A stretch of DNA of 27,468 bases from positions 57,274-84,741 of the forward strand of contig DHHB01000093.1 in assembly GCA_002403075.1 (NCBI GenBank). Direction: 5' to 3'. Below, one piece after another: positions 1 through 8,069 of the stretch. Below the pieces are notes generated by a model, which was not told the DNA's origin, ran no database searches, and saw nothing but the letters and a program-made list of their open reading frames with translations. This stretch comes from a bacterium UBP1_UBA4783. GTDB lineage: Bacteria; Krumholzibacteriota; Krumholzibacteriia; Krumholzibacteriales; Krumholzibacteriaceae. Both the position numbers and the translations under genes were made by a program. Every line of letters begins with the position of its first letter. Within the stretch, counting starts at the first letter, position 1.

Positions 1-1445
1 CCGAGACTGATGCGCCGTTTCGAGCTGTCGATCTCGAGCACGACGACCTCGAGCTCATCCCCCTTGCGGACCGCTTCCGAGGGATGGCGCACCCGCTTCG
101 CCCACGACATGTCCGAGATATGCACGAGGCCGTCGATGCCGTCCTCGATCTCGACGAAGGCGCCGAAATTGGTGAGATTGCGGACCTTGCCGCGCATTCT
201 CGTGCCCGGGGGATACTTGTTTTCGAGCGCTTTCCACGGATCGGGCTCGAGCTGCTTGAGACCGAGGGATATCTTCTCGTGCTCCTTGTCGACGTTGAGC
301 ACGATCGCCTCGACGGTGTCGCCGATGGCGACGACCTTCGACGGATGCTTCACGTGCCTCGTCCACGACATCTCGGAGATGTGGATCAAGCCCTCGATGC
401 CGCGTTCGAGCTCGACGAACGCCCCGTAATCGGTGATCGACACGATCTTGCCGCGCACCTTCGTGCCGCTCGAGTAGCGCTGATCGACGCCCTCCCACGG
501 ATACGGCGTGAGCTGCTTGAGACCGAGCGAGATCCGCTCCCGCTCGCGATCGAAATCGAGGATCTTGATCTTGAGCTTGTCGCCGATGGCGACGACTTCC
601 GACGGATGGCTCACGCGGCCCCACGTGAGATCGGTGAGATGCAGAAGCCCGTCGATGCCGCCGAGGTCCACGAACGCGCCGAAGTCGGTGATGTTCTTGA
701 CGACCCCTTCGCGCTCCTCGCCGACGGTGAGCTCCGCGAGAAGCTTTTTCTTCTTCTCGTCGCGCTCTTCCTCGAGAACGACGCGGCGCGAAACGACGAT
801 GTTGCGGCGCCGCTTGTTGAGCTTGATGATTTTGCAGTCGAGATCTTTGCCGATGAGATCGTCGAGATCGGGAACCTGCCGCAGCGCGATCTGCGACCCG
901 GGCAGGAAGGCGTCGACGCCGAGCAGCTTCACGACGAGTCCGCCCTTGATGCGGTGATCGACGCAGGCGCTCACGGTCTTGCGGTCGTCGTACGCGTTCT
1001 TGATGTCGTCCCACGCCTTGATGAAGTCGGCCTTTTCCTTCGAGAGGACGATGAGGCCGTCCTGGTTTTCCATCTTCTCGAGGTAGACGTCGAATACGTC
1101 CCCCTTCGCGACCGTTTCGACGTTCGAGAACTCCGCGATGGGGATCGAACCCTCGCTCTTGAACCCGACGTTGAGGATGACCTCGTTGCTCGTCACCTCG
1201 TAGACGGTTCCCTTGACGATGTTGCCTTCCTGAAGCTCCTCGGCCTTGCGGCTGATGTCGCTCAGAATGCTGGCCCAATCGGCCCCTTCGTCGCTCGAAA
1301 CGAGATCGTCCGTGGTAACCTTCTCGAACATGTTGCCGAGATAGGCTCTTGAAATCGCCGCTGCGTTGCGTTCACCGCCCTTCTCCATGGATTGTTCCGG
1401 CAGTGCGCCGGCGCCGGCTGTGTCGCCACTCTTTTCTTCGAACAT
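1..1445 (-). CDS. rpsA: 30S ribosomal protein S1 (3' end cut by window edge)
   Basis: The gene encodes the RNA-binding S1 protein, which helps the 30S subunit capture mRNA. 481 codons are visible and the C-terminus lies off the left edge. An acidic N-terminal tail of about 70 residues precedes five S1/OB repeats at about 73-136, 156-220, 241-310, 326-397 and 413-481. Repeats three to five carry the clear signatures TDFGAFVDL, TDYGAFVEL and TNFGAFVEI, each followed by an IDGLxHxxDxxW-type segment. A sixth domain is expected beyond the edge, since the usual length is about 550-600 residues. The ATG start at 1445 has a strong GGGAGGAG Shine-Dalgarno at 1454-1461 and lies just downstream of a good promoter. 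It sits after ispH, the common cmk-ispH-rpsA arrangement. Identity is certain from the repeats. Confidence 0.97.
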   Translation of the reverse strand, partial: MFEEKSGDTAGAGALPEQSMEKGGERNAAAISRAYLGNMFEKVTTDDLVSSDEGADWASILSDISRKAEELQEGNIVKGTVYEVTSNEVILNVGFKSEGSIPIAEFSNVETVAKGDVFDVYLEKMENQDGLIVLSKEKADFIKAWDDIKNAYDDRKTVSACVDHRIKGGLVVKLLGVDAFLPGSQIALRQVPDLDDLIGKDLDCKIIKLNKRRRNIVVSRRVVLEEERDEKKKKLLAELTVGEEREGVVKNITDFGAFVDLGGIDGLLHLTDLTWGRVSHPSEVVAIGDKLKIKILDFDRERERISLGLKQLTPYPWEGVDQRYSSGTKVRGKIVSITDYGAFVELERGIEGLIHISEMSWTRHVKHPSKVVAIGDTVEAIVLNVDKEHEKISLGLKQLEPDPWKALENKYPPGTRMRGKVRNLTNFGAFVEIEDGIDGLVHISDMSWAKRVRHPSEAVRKGDELEVVVLEIDSSKRRISL

Positions 1446-1488
1446 TACTCGCACTCCTCCCGTCTGAATGGAATCCGGATGACCAGAT

Positions 1489-1517
1489 ATGATAAACGGT
1501 TACGCGAAACGGCGCAA
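1489..1517 (-). promoter_or_regulatory. sigma70-type promoter of rpsA
   Basis: On the minus strand TTGCGC (1517-1512) is followed by a 17-base spacer and TATCAT (1494-1489), five of six matches to the -10 consensus. It lies in the 112-base gap between the ispH stop and the rpsA ATG. Predicted transcription starts near 1482, giving a leader of roughly 37 bases that contains the strong ribosome-binding site. In such GC-rich DNA an AT-rich hexamer at this spacing is unlikely by chance. A short inverted repeat overlaps the -35 box. Confidence 0.7.
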
Positions 1518-1528
1518 GAGCTATCTTG
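1515..1528. repeat. 14-base inverted repeat over the rpsA -35 box
   Basis: The arms CAAGA and TCTTG are perfectly complementary around a four-base centre. The repeat overlaps the rpsA -35 hexamer by three bases. It could be a small operator, or a weak hairpin at the end of the ispH transcript. There is no U-tract, so it is not an obvious terminator. Confidence 0.3.
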
Positions 1529-1557
1529 AGCGGGCCTTGGGCGGGCCGGAGGAGGTT

Positions 1558-2412
1558 TCAGGGCGGATCGCGCGGGATCTTTTCGAGAACGGCATCGATG
1601 AGCCAGTCGGGAGTGGAGGTCCCGGTGGCGATGCCGATCCGCTCGACGCCCGAGAACCACGACGGCTCGACCTCGGCGGGGGATTCCACGAGACGGGATC
1701 TCACGCCGGAGCCGGCGCATACCTCGAGAAGGCGCCGCGTATTGGAGCTGTTGCGGCCGCCGATCACGAGCACGACGTCGACGCGTCTCGCGAGAGCGAG
1801 CGCCGCCTCGAGCCGGGCTTCGGTCGCCTCGCAGATCGTGTCGTTCACGAGGAGATCGGCGACCGTGCCCCGGAGGGCCTCGACGACCCCTTCCGCCTCG
1901 GCCCGCGGAAAGGTCGTCTGGATGACCACGCCGGCGCGTTCGATCGGGTCGACGGCCGCGGCCTCGGCGGGGCTCCGCACGATGAGCACGCCGCCGCCGG
2001 CGTGCCCCGCGACCGCCTGTACCTCGGGATGCGCCGGATCGCCGACGATCACGACGACGCGGCCGTCCTCGGCGAGGCGGCGCGCGAAGAGCTGGCTGCG
2101 TTGGACGAAGGGGCAGGTGGCGTCGAGCACGCGGATCCGCCGCCGCTCGGCCTCCCGGAGAAGCTCGGGATGCACGCCGTGGGCGCGCAGCACGAGGGTG
2201 CCCCCTTCCGGCACCTCCGAAACCGAGGCGACCGGCATCACGCCGAGGGACCGGAGCCGCTCGACCTCGGGCGGATTGTGGATGACGTCGCCGAGGGTAT
2301 AGATGGGGGAACCGTAGTCGGCGAGCCCCTGTTCGATGAGGCGCATCGCCCGTTTCACGCCGAAACAGTACCCGGTGTGCGGGGAACGGATGATGTCAAT
2401 TTCGCGCTTCAT
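1558..2412 (-). CDS. ispH: 4-hydroxy-3-methylbut-2-enyl diphosphate reductase (IspH/LytB)
   Basis: This is the last enzyme of the MEP isoprenoid pathway. It reductively dehydrates HMBPP to IPP and DMAPP using a [4Fe-4S] cluster. The protein has 284 residues, the normal size. The three cluster cysteines are C16 (in HTGYCFGV), C100 (DATCPFV) and C194 (DTICEAT). Active-site residues known from the family are in place: H45, H78, H128, E130 (HPEVQA) and T166/T167. The motifs VIGGRNSSNT and STPDW complete the signature. The ATG at 2412 lies 17 bases inside the 3' end of the cmk-plsC gene, so translation is probably coupled. The only purine-rich motif, GAGGG, abuts the ATG, which is too close for a normal ribosome-binding site. 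It closes the scpA-ispH series. Confidence 0.97.
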   Translation of the reverse strand: MKREIDIIRSPHTGYCFGVKRAMRLIEQGLADYGSPIYTLGDVIHNPPEVERLRSLGVMPVASVSEVPEGGTLVLRAHGVHPELLREAERRRIRVLDATCPFVQRSQLFARRLAEDGRVVVIVGDPAHPEVQAVAGHAGGGVLIVRSPAEAAAVDPIERAGVVIQTTFPRAEAEGVVEALRGTVADLLVNDTICEATEARLEAALALARRVDVVLVIGGRNSSNTRRLLEVCAGSGVRSRLVESPAEVEPSWFSGVERIGIATGTSTPDWLIDAVLEKIPRDPP

Positions 2413-3799
2413 CCCTCAGCATCTCGAGCTCGCTCGCGACCATGGCGGTGAGGATCCGGTACTCGCTTTTCCGGTCCGTCGCGATCCGGTCCGCGCGGAT
2501 CCTGATCGGCGGCCCGATGACCACGCGGAGCCTCCGGCGCCGGAGCAGGCACCGCCCCAGATCGTTCGTGCCCGCCACATACACCGGCGCGATCGAAACC
2601 CCCGCGCTCACCGCGGTGTAGCCGAGCCCCGGCTTGAGCGGACGCAGATCCCCCGTCCGCGAGCGGGTGCCCTCGGGAAACATGAGGATCGAACCTCCGC
2701 CTTCGAGGATCGAAAAGATCCGCTTCATCGTTTTCCGCTCGATCTCCTCGCGGTCGACCGGTATCGCGTGGTACGCGCCGATAAGCCGAGCGAAGGCCCG
2801 GTTCCGGAACAGCTCTTTCTTCGCCAGAAACCAGATCTCGCGGTCGAGGGCGCACCCGACGACGGGCGGATCGGCGTACGAGACGTGGTTGCTCGCGAAG
2901 ATGTAATTCTCCCTGAAACGCAGGCGCTCGCCCCCTCTGATCTCGAGACCGAACAGGCCCCGGAACAACGCGCGGACGAGGGCGCGGGAGGCCCGGTAGT
3001 ACGGGCGGGCTCGCGCGGCCGGATTCCGCTCGCCGTCCATGATCGCGGCCTCGGCGAGCCTCGCGGCCTCGCCCCTGACCTCGGCCTCGACGAGACTCAC
3101 CTGCTCCTCGATCGATATGTCGGAGGTGTCGACGAGAAAGGCCCCGGCGGGACGCACGAGGGGACTCACCGCGCGCCCCGAATCCATTTCGTCGCGCGAG
3201 CGGATGTTCTGCCGTATCTCCTCGATGTCCGGAACGATCCCCATCGATCGCAGCTGCGCCTCGCGTCTTTTCGCGCGCGCCTCCGCGTCGGCGACGAGAA
3301 ACACGCGCACGGCGGCGTGCGGAAATACGACGGAGCCCGTGTCCCGGCCCTCGGCGACAACGCCCCCGCCGGCGCCCGCGCGGCGCTGGAGTCTCACCAT
3401 CGCGCGGCGCACGCCCTCGTGGCGGCTCACCGGCGACACGAACCGCGAGACCTCCGCTCCTCGGATCTCGCGGGCGACGTCGCGGCCGTCGAGACGCACC
3501 GAAGCGCCCTCCGGTCCTCCGCCGAGCTCGATCGAAACGCTTTCCGCGAGGCGGGAAACGGCCGCCCCGTCCTCCGGATCGACGCCGCGTTCGAGCGCGG
3601 CGAGCGTGACGGCGCGGTACATCGCCCCCGTATCCAGATAGGAGAATCCGAGGCGGGACGCGAGGCGCGACGCCGTCGTGCTCTTGCCCGATCCCGCGGG
3701 GCCGTCGATCGTGACGACGAAATCGCGCAGAACCTTCTCGGCTCTCCCGGGACGGTCCCCGGACCCCGGCGCGGCGTCTCCCCTGCGTTTCTCCTCCAC
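2396..3799 (-). CDS. cmk: Fused cytidylate kinase / 1-acyl-sn-glycerol-3-phosphate acyltransferase
   Basis: One 467-residue polypeptide carries two enzymes. Residues about 27-245 are a (d)CMP kinase: P-loop GPAGSGKST (33-41), the short-chain signature DTGAMYR (56-62) and EGRDTG (150-155). Residues about 265-467 are a PlsC-type acyltransferase that makes phosphatidic acid. It has the catalytic HX4D motif NHVSYAD (304-310, H305 and D310) and FPEGTRSR (374-381). The two domains are normally separate neighbouring genes, so this is a true fusion with no stop or frame change between them. The start chosen is GTG at 3799, nine bases after the hisC stop. No good Shine-Dalgarno is visible, so the first 20 or so residues are uncertain. 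The acyltransferase half probably works at the inner membrane surface. Confidence 0.93.
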   Translation of the reverse strand: MEEKRRGDAAPGSGDRPGRAEKVLRDFVVTIDGPAGSGKSTTASRLASRLGFSYLDTGAMYRAVTLAALERGVDPEDGAAVSRLAESVSIELGGGPEGASVRLDGRDVAREIRGAEVSRFVSPVSRHEGVRRAMVRLQRRAGAGGGVVAEGRDTGSVVFPHAAVRVFLVADAEARAKRREAQLRSMGIVPDIEEIRQNIRSRDEMDSGRAVSPLVRPAGAFLVDTSDISIEEQVSLVEAEVRGEAARLAEAAIMDGERNPAARARPYYRASRALVRALFRGLFGLEIRGGERLRFRENYIFASNHVSYADPPVVGCALDREIWFLAKKELFRNRAFARLIGAYHAIPVDREEIERKTMKRIFSILEGGGSILMFPEGTRSRTGDLRPLKPGLGYTAVSAGVSIAPVYVAGTNDLGRCLLRRRRLRVVIGPPIRIRADRIATDRKSEYRILTAMVASELEMLRDEARN

Positions 3800-3808
3800 G
3801 CCGGCCGC

Positions 3809-4906
3809 CTAGATGAGATCCCTGAGGGCTTCGACGAATTTCCGGTTCTCGTACGGCGTGCCGATCGTGACGCGGAAGCTCTCTTCCCCGTACCCGAACG
3901 GCTTCATGCCGCGCACGATGATGCCCCTGTCCATGAGCTGCTCGACGACGGCGCCGCACCCCTGCGGCGGCATGGCGAGGAGGAAATTCGTCTGCGACGG
4001 GGGCACGGTGAATCCGAGCTTCTGCAGCTCCTCGCGCACCCAGCGAAGCTCGTCGCGGTTCTCCTTGACGCGCGGCGCGACGCGGTCCATGTGCTTGAGC
4101 GCCGCGATCGACGCCGCCTGCGCGAGGCTGTTCACGTTGAACGGCTGCCGTACCTTGTGCAGACACGTGACGAGATCCTCGTGCGAGACGGAGTAGCCGA
4201 TGCGGAGCCCCGACAGGCTGTGGACCTTCGAGAAGGTGCGCGTGACGACGACGTTCGGCCGCTCCCGCAGAAGCGCGAGCGAATCGGGGTAATCGTCCGC
4301 CGTCACGTATTCATAGTAGGCCTCGTCGAACGCGACGAGCACGTGATCGGGGATCCCGTCGAGGAACTGCCCGACCTCCTGGGCCGACACGTAGGTGCCG
4401 GTCGGATTGTTCGGATTGCAGACGAACACGATCTTCGTTTTCCGCGTCACGGCGGCGCGGAGCGCCGGCATATCGAGCCGGTAGTCGCGCAGCGGCACTT
4501 CCACCGCCGGCACGCCGGCGAGCTGCGTGACGATCGGATACACGATGAAGCTCGGCCACGGATAGACGATCTCCTCGTCCGGGCCCACGAACGCGCGCAC
4601 GAGGAGATCGAGGATCTCGTTGGAGCCGTTTCCGACGAAGATCTGACCCGGCTTCACGCCGTGGTGCGCGGCGAGCTCGTTGCACAGATGGAAACACCCG
4701 GAGTTCGGATAGCGGTTCACCTGCGAGAGCTCGTCGATGATCGCCTGCCGGATCTCCTCGACCGGCTCGTACGGATTCTCGTTCGAGGCGAGCTTGATGA
4801 TCTCCCCCTCGATGTTCTTCTCCCGCCGCAGCTCCTCGATCGGCTTTCCCGGCACGTACGGTTTCACGTTTCGCAGGTGAGCCTGCATGAGATCCATCAA
4901 TGACAT
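3809..4906 (-). CDS. hisC: Histidinol-phosphate aminotransferase (fold type I PLP enzyme)
   Basis: The protein has 365 residues, the usual HisC length. Class I/II aminotransferase features run in order: LASNENPY (39-46), NPNNPTG (164-170), FDEAYYEY (193-200) with D194 for the PLP ring nitrogen, the Schiff-base lysine K227 in RTFSKVHSLSG, R235 and a substrate-carboxylate arginine at R345. HisC transaminates imidazole-acetol phosphate to histidinol phosphate. Members of this branch often also act on aromatic amino acids, and no other his genes are present, so either role is possible. I chose ATG 4906 because GGAGG lies ten bases upstream. The later ATG at 4897 would overlap the preceding stop as TGATG, but its Shine-Dalgarno is too distant. 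The longer open frame upstream is antisense noise over rluB. Confidence 0.93.
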   Translation of the reverse strand: MSLMDLMQAHLRNVKPYVPGKPIEELRREKNIEGEIIKLASNENPYEPVEEIRQAIIDELSQVNRYPNSGCFHLCNELAAHHGVKPGQIFVGNGSNEILDLLVRAFVGPDEEIVYPWPSFIVYPIVTQLAGVPAVEVPLRDYRLDMPALRAAVTRKTKIVFVCNPNNPTGTYVSAQEVGQFLDGIPDHVLVAFDEAYYEYVTADDYPDSLALLRERPNVVVTRTFSKVHSLSGLRIGYSVSHEDLVTCLHKVRQPFNVNSLAQAASIAALKHMDRVAPRVKENRDELRWVREELQKLGFTVPPSQTNFLLAMPPQGCGAVVEQLMDRGIIVRGMKPFGYGEESFRVTIGTPYENRKFVEALRDLI

Positions 4907-5664
4907 GAAGATCGATCCTCCCCCTCGTTCAGCAGTCCAGCGAGCTCCCGCAGCCTGTGATCCTCGCGCGCGGTGAGCGCGCGCATCCGGCCGGGAGCGA
5001 GATCGTCGAACGTGAGATCGCCGAGAGCCGTGCGCTCGAGCGCCGCGACGTGATGCCCGTGGAGGGCGAACATCCGCCGGATCTGCCGTTTTCGCCCTTC
5101 GCGCAGGCGCACGCGGAGCACCGTCGCCTCTCCCGACCGCTCGAGAATCTCGACCCGGCAGGGCTTGGTGCGGTATCCCCCGAGATCGACCCCGGCCGCG
5201 ATCGCGTCCGCGGTCTCGTCCGCGACCTCCCCCTTGACGTCGACGCGGTACGTTTTTTCTATCTTGAAGCGCGGATGCGTGAGGCGGTAGGAAAGGTCGC
5301 CGTCGTTCGTGAGTATGAGGATCCCCGACGTGTCGAGATCCAGCCTGCCCACGGGAAAGAGCCGCTCCCGGTATCCGTGTTCGCGGGCGATGTCCACGAC
5401 GGTTCTCCTGTCGTGCGTGTCGACGACCGTGCTGAGCACGCCCGTCGGCTTGTTGAGGACGTACACGAGTCGCGGCGGCGCCGCCGCGACCGTCCGCCCC
5501 TCGACGACGACCGTGTCCGTTTCGCTGTCGACGACCGCGGCGAGCTTCTCCACGATCGTTCCGTTGAGGGAGACGGCGCCGGCGCGTATGAGAGCCTCGC
5601 ACGCGCGCCGGGAACCGAACCCCGCCGCCGCGAGAAAACGGTTGATCCTCATCCGCGGGCTCAT
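4897..5664 (-). CDS. rluB: rRNA pseudouridine synthase, RluB/RsuA family
   Basis: This enzyme isomerises a uridine of ribosomal RNA to pseudouridine during ribosome assembly. It has 255 residues. An N-terminal S4 RNA-binding domain (about 5-48, RINRFLAAAGFGSRR) is followed by the catalytic domain with GRLDLDTSG, in which D109 is the nucleophile. The EGRKRQIRRM motif (189-198) is typical of RluB/RluE/RluF/RsuA. Which uridine is modified cannot be read from sequence. RluB (23S) is the usual assignment for the gene after scpB. Its ATG overlaps the scpB stop as ATGA. Its own stop lies inside the first codons of hisC, so it is a middle gene of a tightly coupled operon. Confidence 0.93.
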   Translation of the reverse strand: MSPRMRINRFLAAAGFGSRRACEALIRAGAVSLNGTIVEKLAAVVDSETDTVVVEGRTVAAAPPRLVYVLNKPTGVLSTVVDTHDRRTVVDIAREHGYRERLFPVGRLDLDTSGILILTNDGDLSYRLTHPRFKIEKTYRVDVKGEVADETADAIAAGVDLGGYRTKPCRVEILERSGEATVLRVRLREGRKRQIRRMFALHGHHVAALERTALGDLTFDDLAPGRMRALTAREDHRLRELAGLLNEGEDRSSCH

Positions 5665-6293
5665 TCCCCGCCGCCGCCCGCCGCGGCGTCCGCGTCCGGC
5701 GCGGGAGGCGGCACGAGCGGCCGATCGACGGTCTCTCCGAGATCGAAGCGCCGTTCGAGATCCTCGATGCTCGGCAGATCGCGAAAATCCTTCAGCCCGA
5801 GGTACTCGAGAAACTTTTTCGTCGTCGCGTACAGAAACGGCTTTCCGAGTCCCTCGGCGCGCCCGACGATGGCGACGAGCTCGCGCTCGACGAGCGTCAG
5901 GAGCACCCCCTCGCAGTTGACGCCGCGGATCGATTCGATCTGCATGCGGCTGATCGGCTGCCGGTACGCGACGATCGCGAGCGTCTCGAGCGCCGGCTGC
6001 GTGAGCCGGGATCTCCTTTTTCCCTTGAAAAGCTGCGTCACGAGCGGCGCGAATTCCGGCAGCGTCGCCACCTGATACCCTCCGGCGACCTCGACGATCG
6101 CGAAGGCGCGCCCCGTGTCGCGGTAGTGCGCGGTGAGGGCGCCGAGCGCCTCGAGCACGGACCGCGCCGACGGCGCGCCGGTGAGCGCGGCGAGCTTCGG
6201 CGCCGGCAGAGGGGTGTCGGAGGCGAACAGAAGCGCCTCGACGGCTCGCTCGATCCGCGTGCGCTCGGTCTCGATTTCGTTTTCGTCACTCAT
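5661..6293 (-). CDS. scpB: Segregation and condensation protein B (ScpB)
   Basis: ScpB is the dimeric winged-helix partner (kite) of the SMC-ScpAB condensin complex that organises and segregates the chromosome. The 210-residue protein shows the N-terminal ERAVEALLFASDTPL helix and the conserved core LTQPALETLAIVAYRQPISRM, then a GLGKPFLYATTKKFLEYLGL segment. The tail is low complexity, rich in Pro, Ala and Gly. I chose ATG 6293 because a GGTGG lies eight bases upstream. A GTG at 6314 would add seven residues and a longer overlap. With ATG 6293 the gene overlaps the scpA end by eight bases. It ends in an ATGA overlap with the pseudouridine synthase. Confidence 0.95.
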   Translation of the reverse strand: MSDENEIETERTRIERAVEALLFASDTPLPAPKLAALTGAPSARSVLEALGALTAHYRDTGRAFAIVEVAGGYQVATLPEFAPLVTQLFKGKRRSRLTQPALETLAIVAYRQPISRMQIESIRGVNCEGVLLTLVERELVAIVGRAEGLGKPFLYATTKKFLEYLGLKDFRDLPSIEDLERRFDLGETVDRPLVPPPAPDADAAAGGGGE

Positions 6294-7032
6294 CCGTTGA
6301 ACCACCCGTTTCACTATACGTTCGCGGCTGCGGCCTGTAAAGCCAGATGTCCTCCCCGTGCGAGAGCTGACGCGCGCTGAGCCGCCCGAGCTTGATCATC
6401 TCGAGGATCGCGAGAAACGTGACGATGACCTCGATGCGCGCGTACTCCCCCGCGAAGAGCTCCGAGAACAGCACCTCGGAACGCGCCGAGAGCGCGCCCT
6501 CGATCGCCTCGATCTTCTGCTCCACCGTGACCGCCTCGGGGACGATATGGTAGATCGACCGCGTTTTCATGTTCTTGAAAACGGCCTGCAGCGCCTCGAG
6601 AAGCTCGAAGATCGACACGCCCTCCGGCTCCTCGACTTCGGGCGCCTCCTCCGGCGGCGGAGCGGCGGCGCGCGTATAGACCCGGCGCCGCTCCCCTTCC
6701 TTCTCGGCGAGGCATTGCGCCGCCTCCTTGAACGTCCGGTACTCGATGAGGTTTCTCACGAGCTCGTCGCGGGGGTCCTCCTCTTCCTCTCCGGTCCCTT
6801 CGCGCCTCGGCAGCAGCATCTGCGATTTGATCCGCATGAGCGAGGCGGCCATGACGAAGAACTCCCCGGCTACTTCGAGCTCGAGCTCCTGCATGATCTC
6901 GATGTAGGAGAGATATTCCCGCGTGATTCGCGAGATGGGGATGTCGTAGATGTTGATCTTGTCCCGGCGGATGAGGTGCAGGAGCAGATCGAGAGGCCCC
7001 TCGAACAGCGTCAAGCGAACGTGGTATGTCAT
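6286..7032 (-). CDS. scpA: Segregation and condensation protein A (ScpA, kleisin)
   Basis: ScpA is the kleisin that bridges SMC heads and binds ScpB. The 248-residue protein starts with the family hallmark FEGPLDLLLHLI (10-21). It continues with INIYDIPISRIT and the LMRIKSQMLLPR helix (about 66-77), then an acidic, proline-rich linker near 78-140, and ends with a winged helix (VTFLAILEMIKLGRL). The ATG at 7032 has AGGAGG seven bases upstream, so the start is firm. It is the first gene of the series driven by the promoter at 7106-7134. No smc gene is in the window. Confidence 0.96.
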   Translation of the reverse strand: MTYHVRLTLFEGPLDLLLHLIRRDKINIYDIPISRITREYLSYIEIMQELELEVAGEFFVMAASLMRIKSQMLLPRREGTGEEEEDPRDELVRNLIEYRTFKEAAQCLAEKEGERRRVYTRAAAPPPEEAPEVEEPEGVSIFELLEALQAVFKNMKTRSIYHIVPEAVTVEQKIEAIEGALSARSEVLFSELFAGEYARIEVIVTFLAILEMIKLGRLSARQLSHGEDIWLYRPQPRTYSETGGSTDE

Positions 7033-7105
7033 CGAGCCGCCTCCTGCGCCTCCCGGCCGGTCCGCCGCAACGAACGCAATCCAAAAGGGTTAGAAAAATC
7101 GATTC

Positions 7106-7134
7106 ATGCTATGGAAATCACCGCCGCCTGTCAA
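7106..7134 (-). promoter_or_regulatory. sigma70-type promoter of the scpA-ispH operon
   Basis: On the minus strand a perfect TTGACA (7134-7129) is followed by a 17-base spacer and TAGCAT (7111-7106). It sits in the 125-base gap between the xerD stop and the scpA ATG, the only long gap before six tightly packed genes. Predicted start is near 7099, giving a leader of about 67 bases that ends with AGGAGG. No convincing riboswitch fold is visible in the leader. Confidence 0.75.
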
Positions 7135-7157
7135 TGCTTTCCTTTCGAGCGCCTCCC

Positions 7158-8069
7158 TCAACCGCGCGGATGGAAGGTTCTGTGCACTTCGAGGAGGTAA
7201 TCCATGTCGAGCTTCGTGTATATCTGCGTCGTCGCGATGCTCGAATGTCCGAGAAGCTCCTGCACGGCCCGAAGGTCCGCTCCCCCCTCGATGAGATGCG
7301 TCGCGAACGAGTGGCGAAGCGTGTGCGGCGTGACGCGTCCGGGGAGGCCGGAGTCCGCCGCGTGCTTGCGGAGGATCTTCCAGAAACCGACGCGGGACAG
7401 GGGCGTCCCGGCGTAGTTGAGAAAAACGTACGGCGACGAACGGTTTCCGAGCAGCGCGGGGCGCGAGCCGGCGAGGTACCGGTCGAGGGAGGCCGCCGCG
7501 GCGCGTCCGAACGGAACGACGCGCTCCTTGTCCCCCTTTCCCCTGACGCGAACGAGCCGTTCGTCCCGGTCGACCGAGCCGAGGGCGAGCCCGCAGAGCT
7601 CGGAGACCCGCATGCCCGTCGAGTAGTCGAGCTCGAGGAGGGCGCGGTCGCGCACACCGAGAACGCCGTTGTCGGGCTGCTCGAGCAGCCGCTCGATCTC
7701 GTGCTGGGCGAGCACGAACGGAATCTTCCTGCGGATGCGAGGAGCGGAAAGCCCTTGGCTGCCCTGCCGATCGACGGCGCCCTCGTCGCAGAGAAAGCGG
7801 TGAAAGCCCTTTATGGCCGAGAGAAGACGTGCGCGCGATTCGGGGCTCTTTCTCCCTTCCTCGTACGCGAGATACGCGATCGTCGATTCGAGCGTGACGC
7901 CGTCGAAGCCGTTCCGCCCGGAGGCCTTCATGAATATGAAGTACTCGTTTAAGTCATGCTCGTAAGCCTTTAATGTAGATTCGCTAAGGCCTTTCTCGAC
8001 ACGCATATGATCGTAGTACGCCGAAGCTGCGGTCTCGAGCGGTCCCGGCGAATCGTCATTTCTTTTCAT
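7158..8069 (-). CDS. xerD: Site-specific tyrosine recombinase, XerD/XerC type
   Basis: A 303-residue chromosome-dimer-resolution type recombinase. A SAM-like core-binding domain (about 11-100) precedes the catalytic domain, which has all six active-site positions: R154 (STGMRVSEL), K178 (RGKGDKER), H249 and R252 (HTLRHSFATHL), H275 (LGHSSIATT) and nucleophile Y284. The N-terminal half (VEKGLSESTLKAYEHDL) looks XerD-like. The C-terminal tail (YTKLDMDYLLEV) looks more like XerC, so the letter is tentative, and a second Xer gene lies at 19746. The ATG at 8069 overlaps the uvrC end by 14 bases. No integron or phage context exists, supporting a housekeeping role. Confidence 0.88.
   Translation of the reverse strand: MKRNDDSPGPLETAASAYYDHMRVEKGLSESTLKAYEHDLNEYFIFMKASGRNGFDGVTLESTIAYLAYEEGRKSPESRARLLSAIKGFHRFLCDEGAVDRQGSQGLSAPRIRRKIPFVLAQHEIERLLEQPDNGVLGVRDRALLELDYSTGMRVSELCGLALGSVDRDERLVRVRGKGDKERVVPFGRAAAASLDRYLAGSRPALLGNRSSPYVFLNYAGTPLSRVGFWKILRKHAADSGLPGRVTPHTLRHSFATHLIEGGADLRAVQELLGHSSIATTQIYTKLDMDYLLEVHRTFHPRG

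Noticed and set aside
2336..4903. Very long plus-strand open frame opposite ispH, cmk-plsC and hisC
   Set aside because: Antisense to three clear genes; Arg/Asp-rich product without motifs. High GC with biased codons leaves few stops in the opposite frame.
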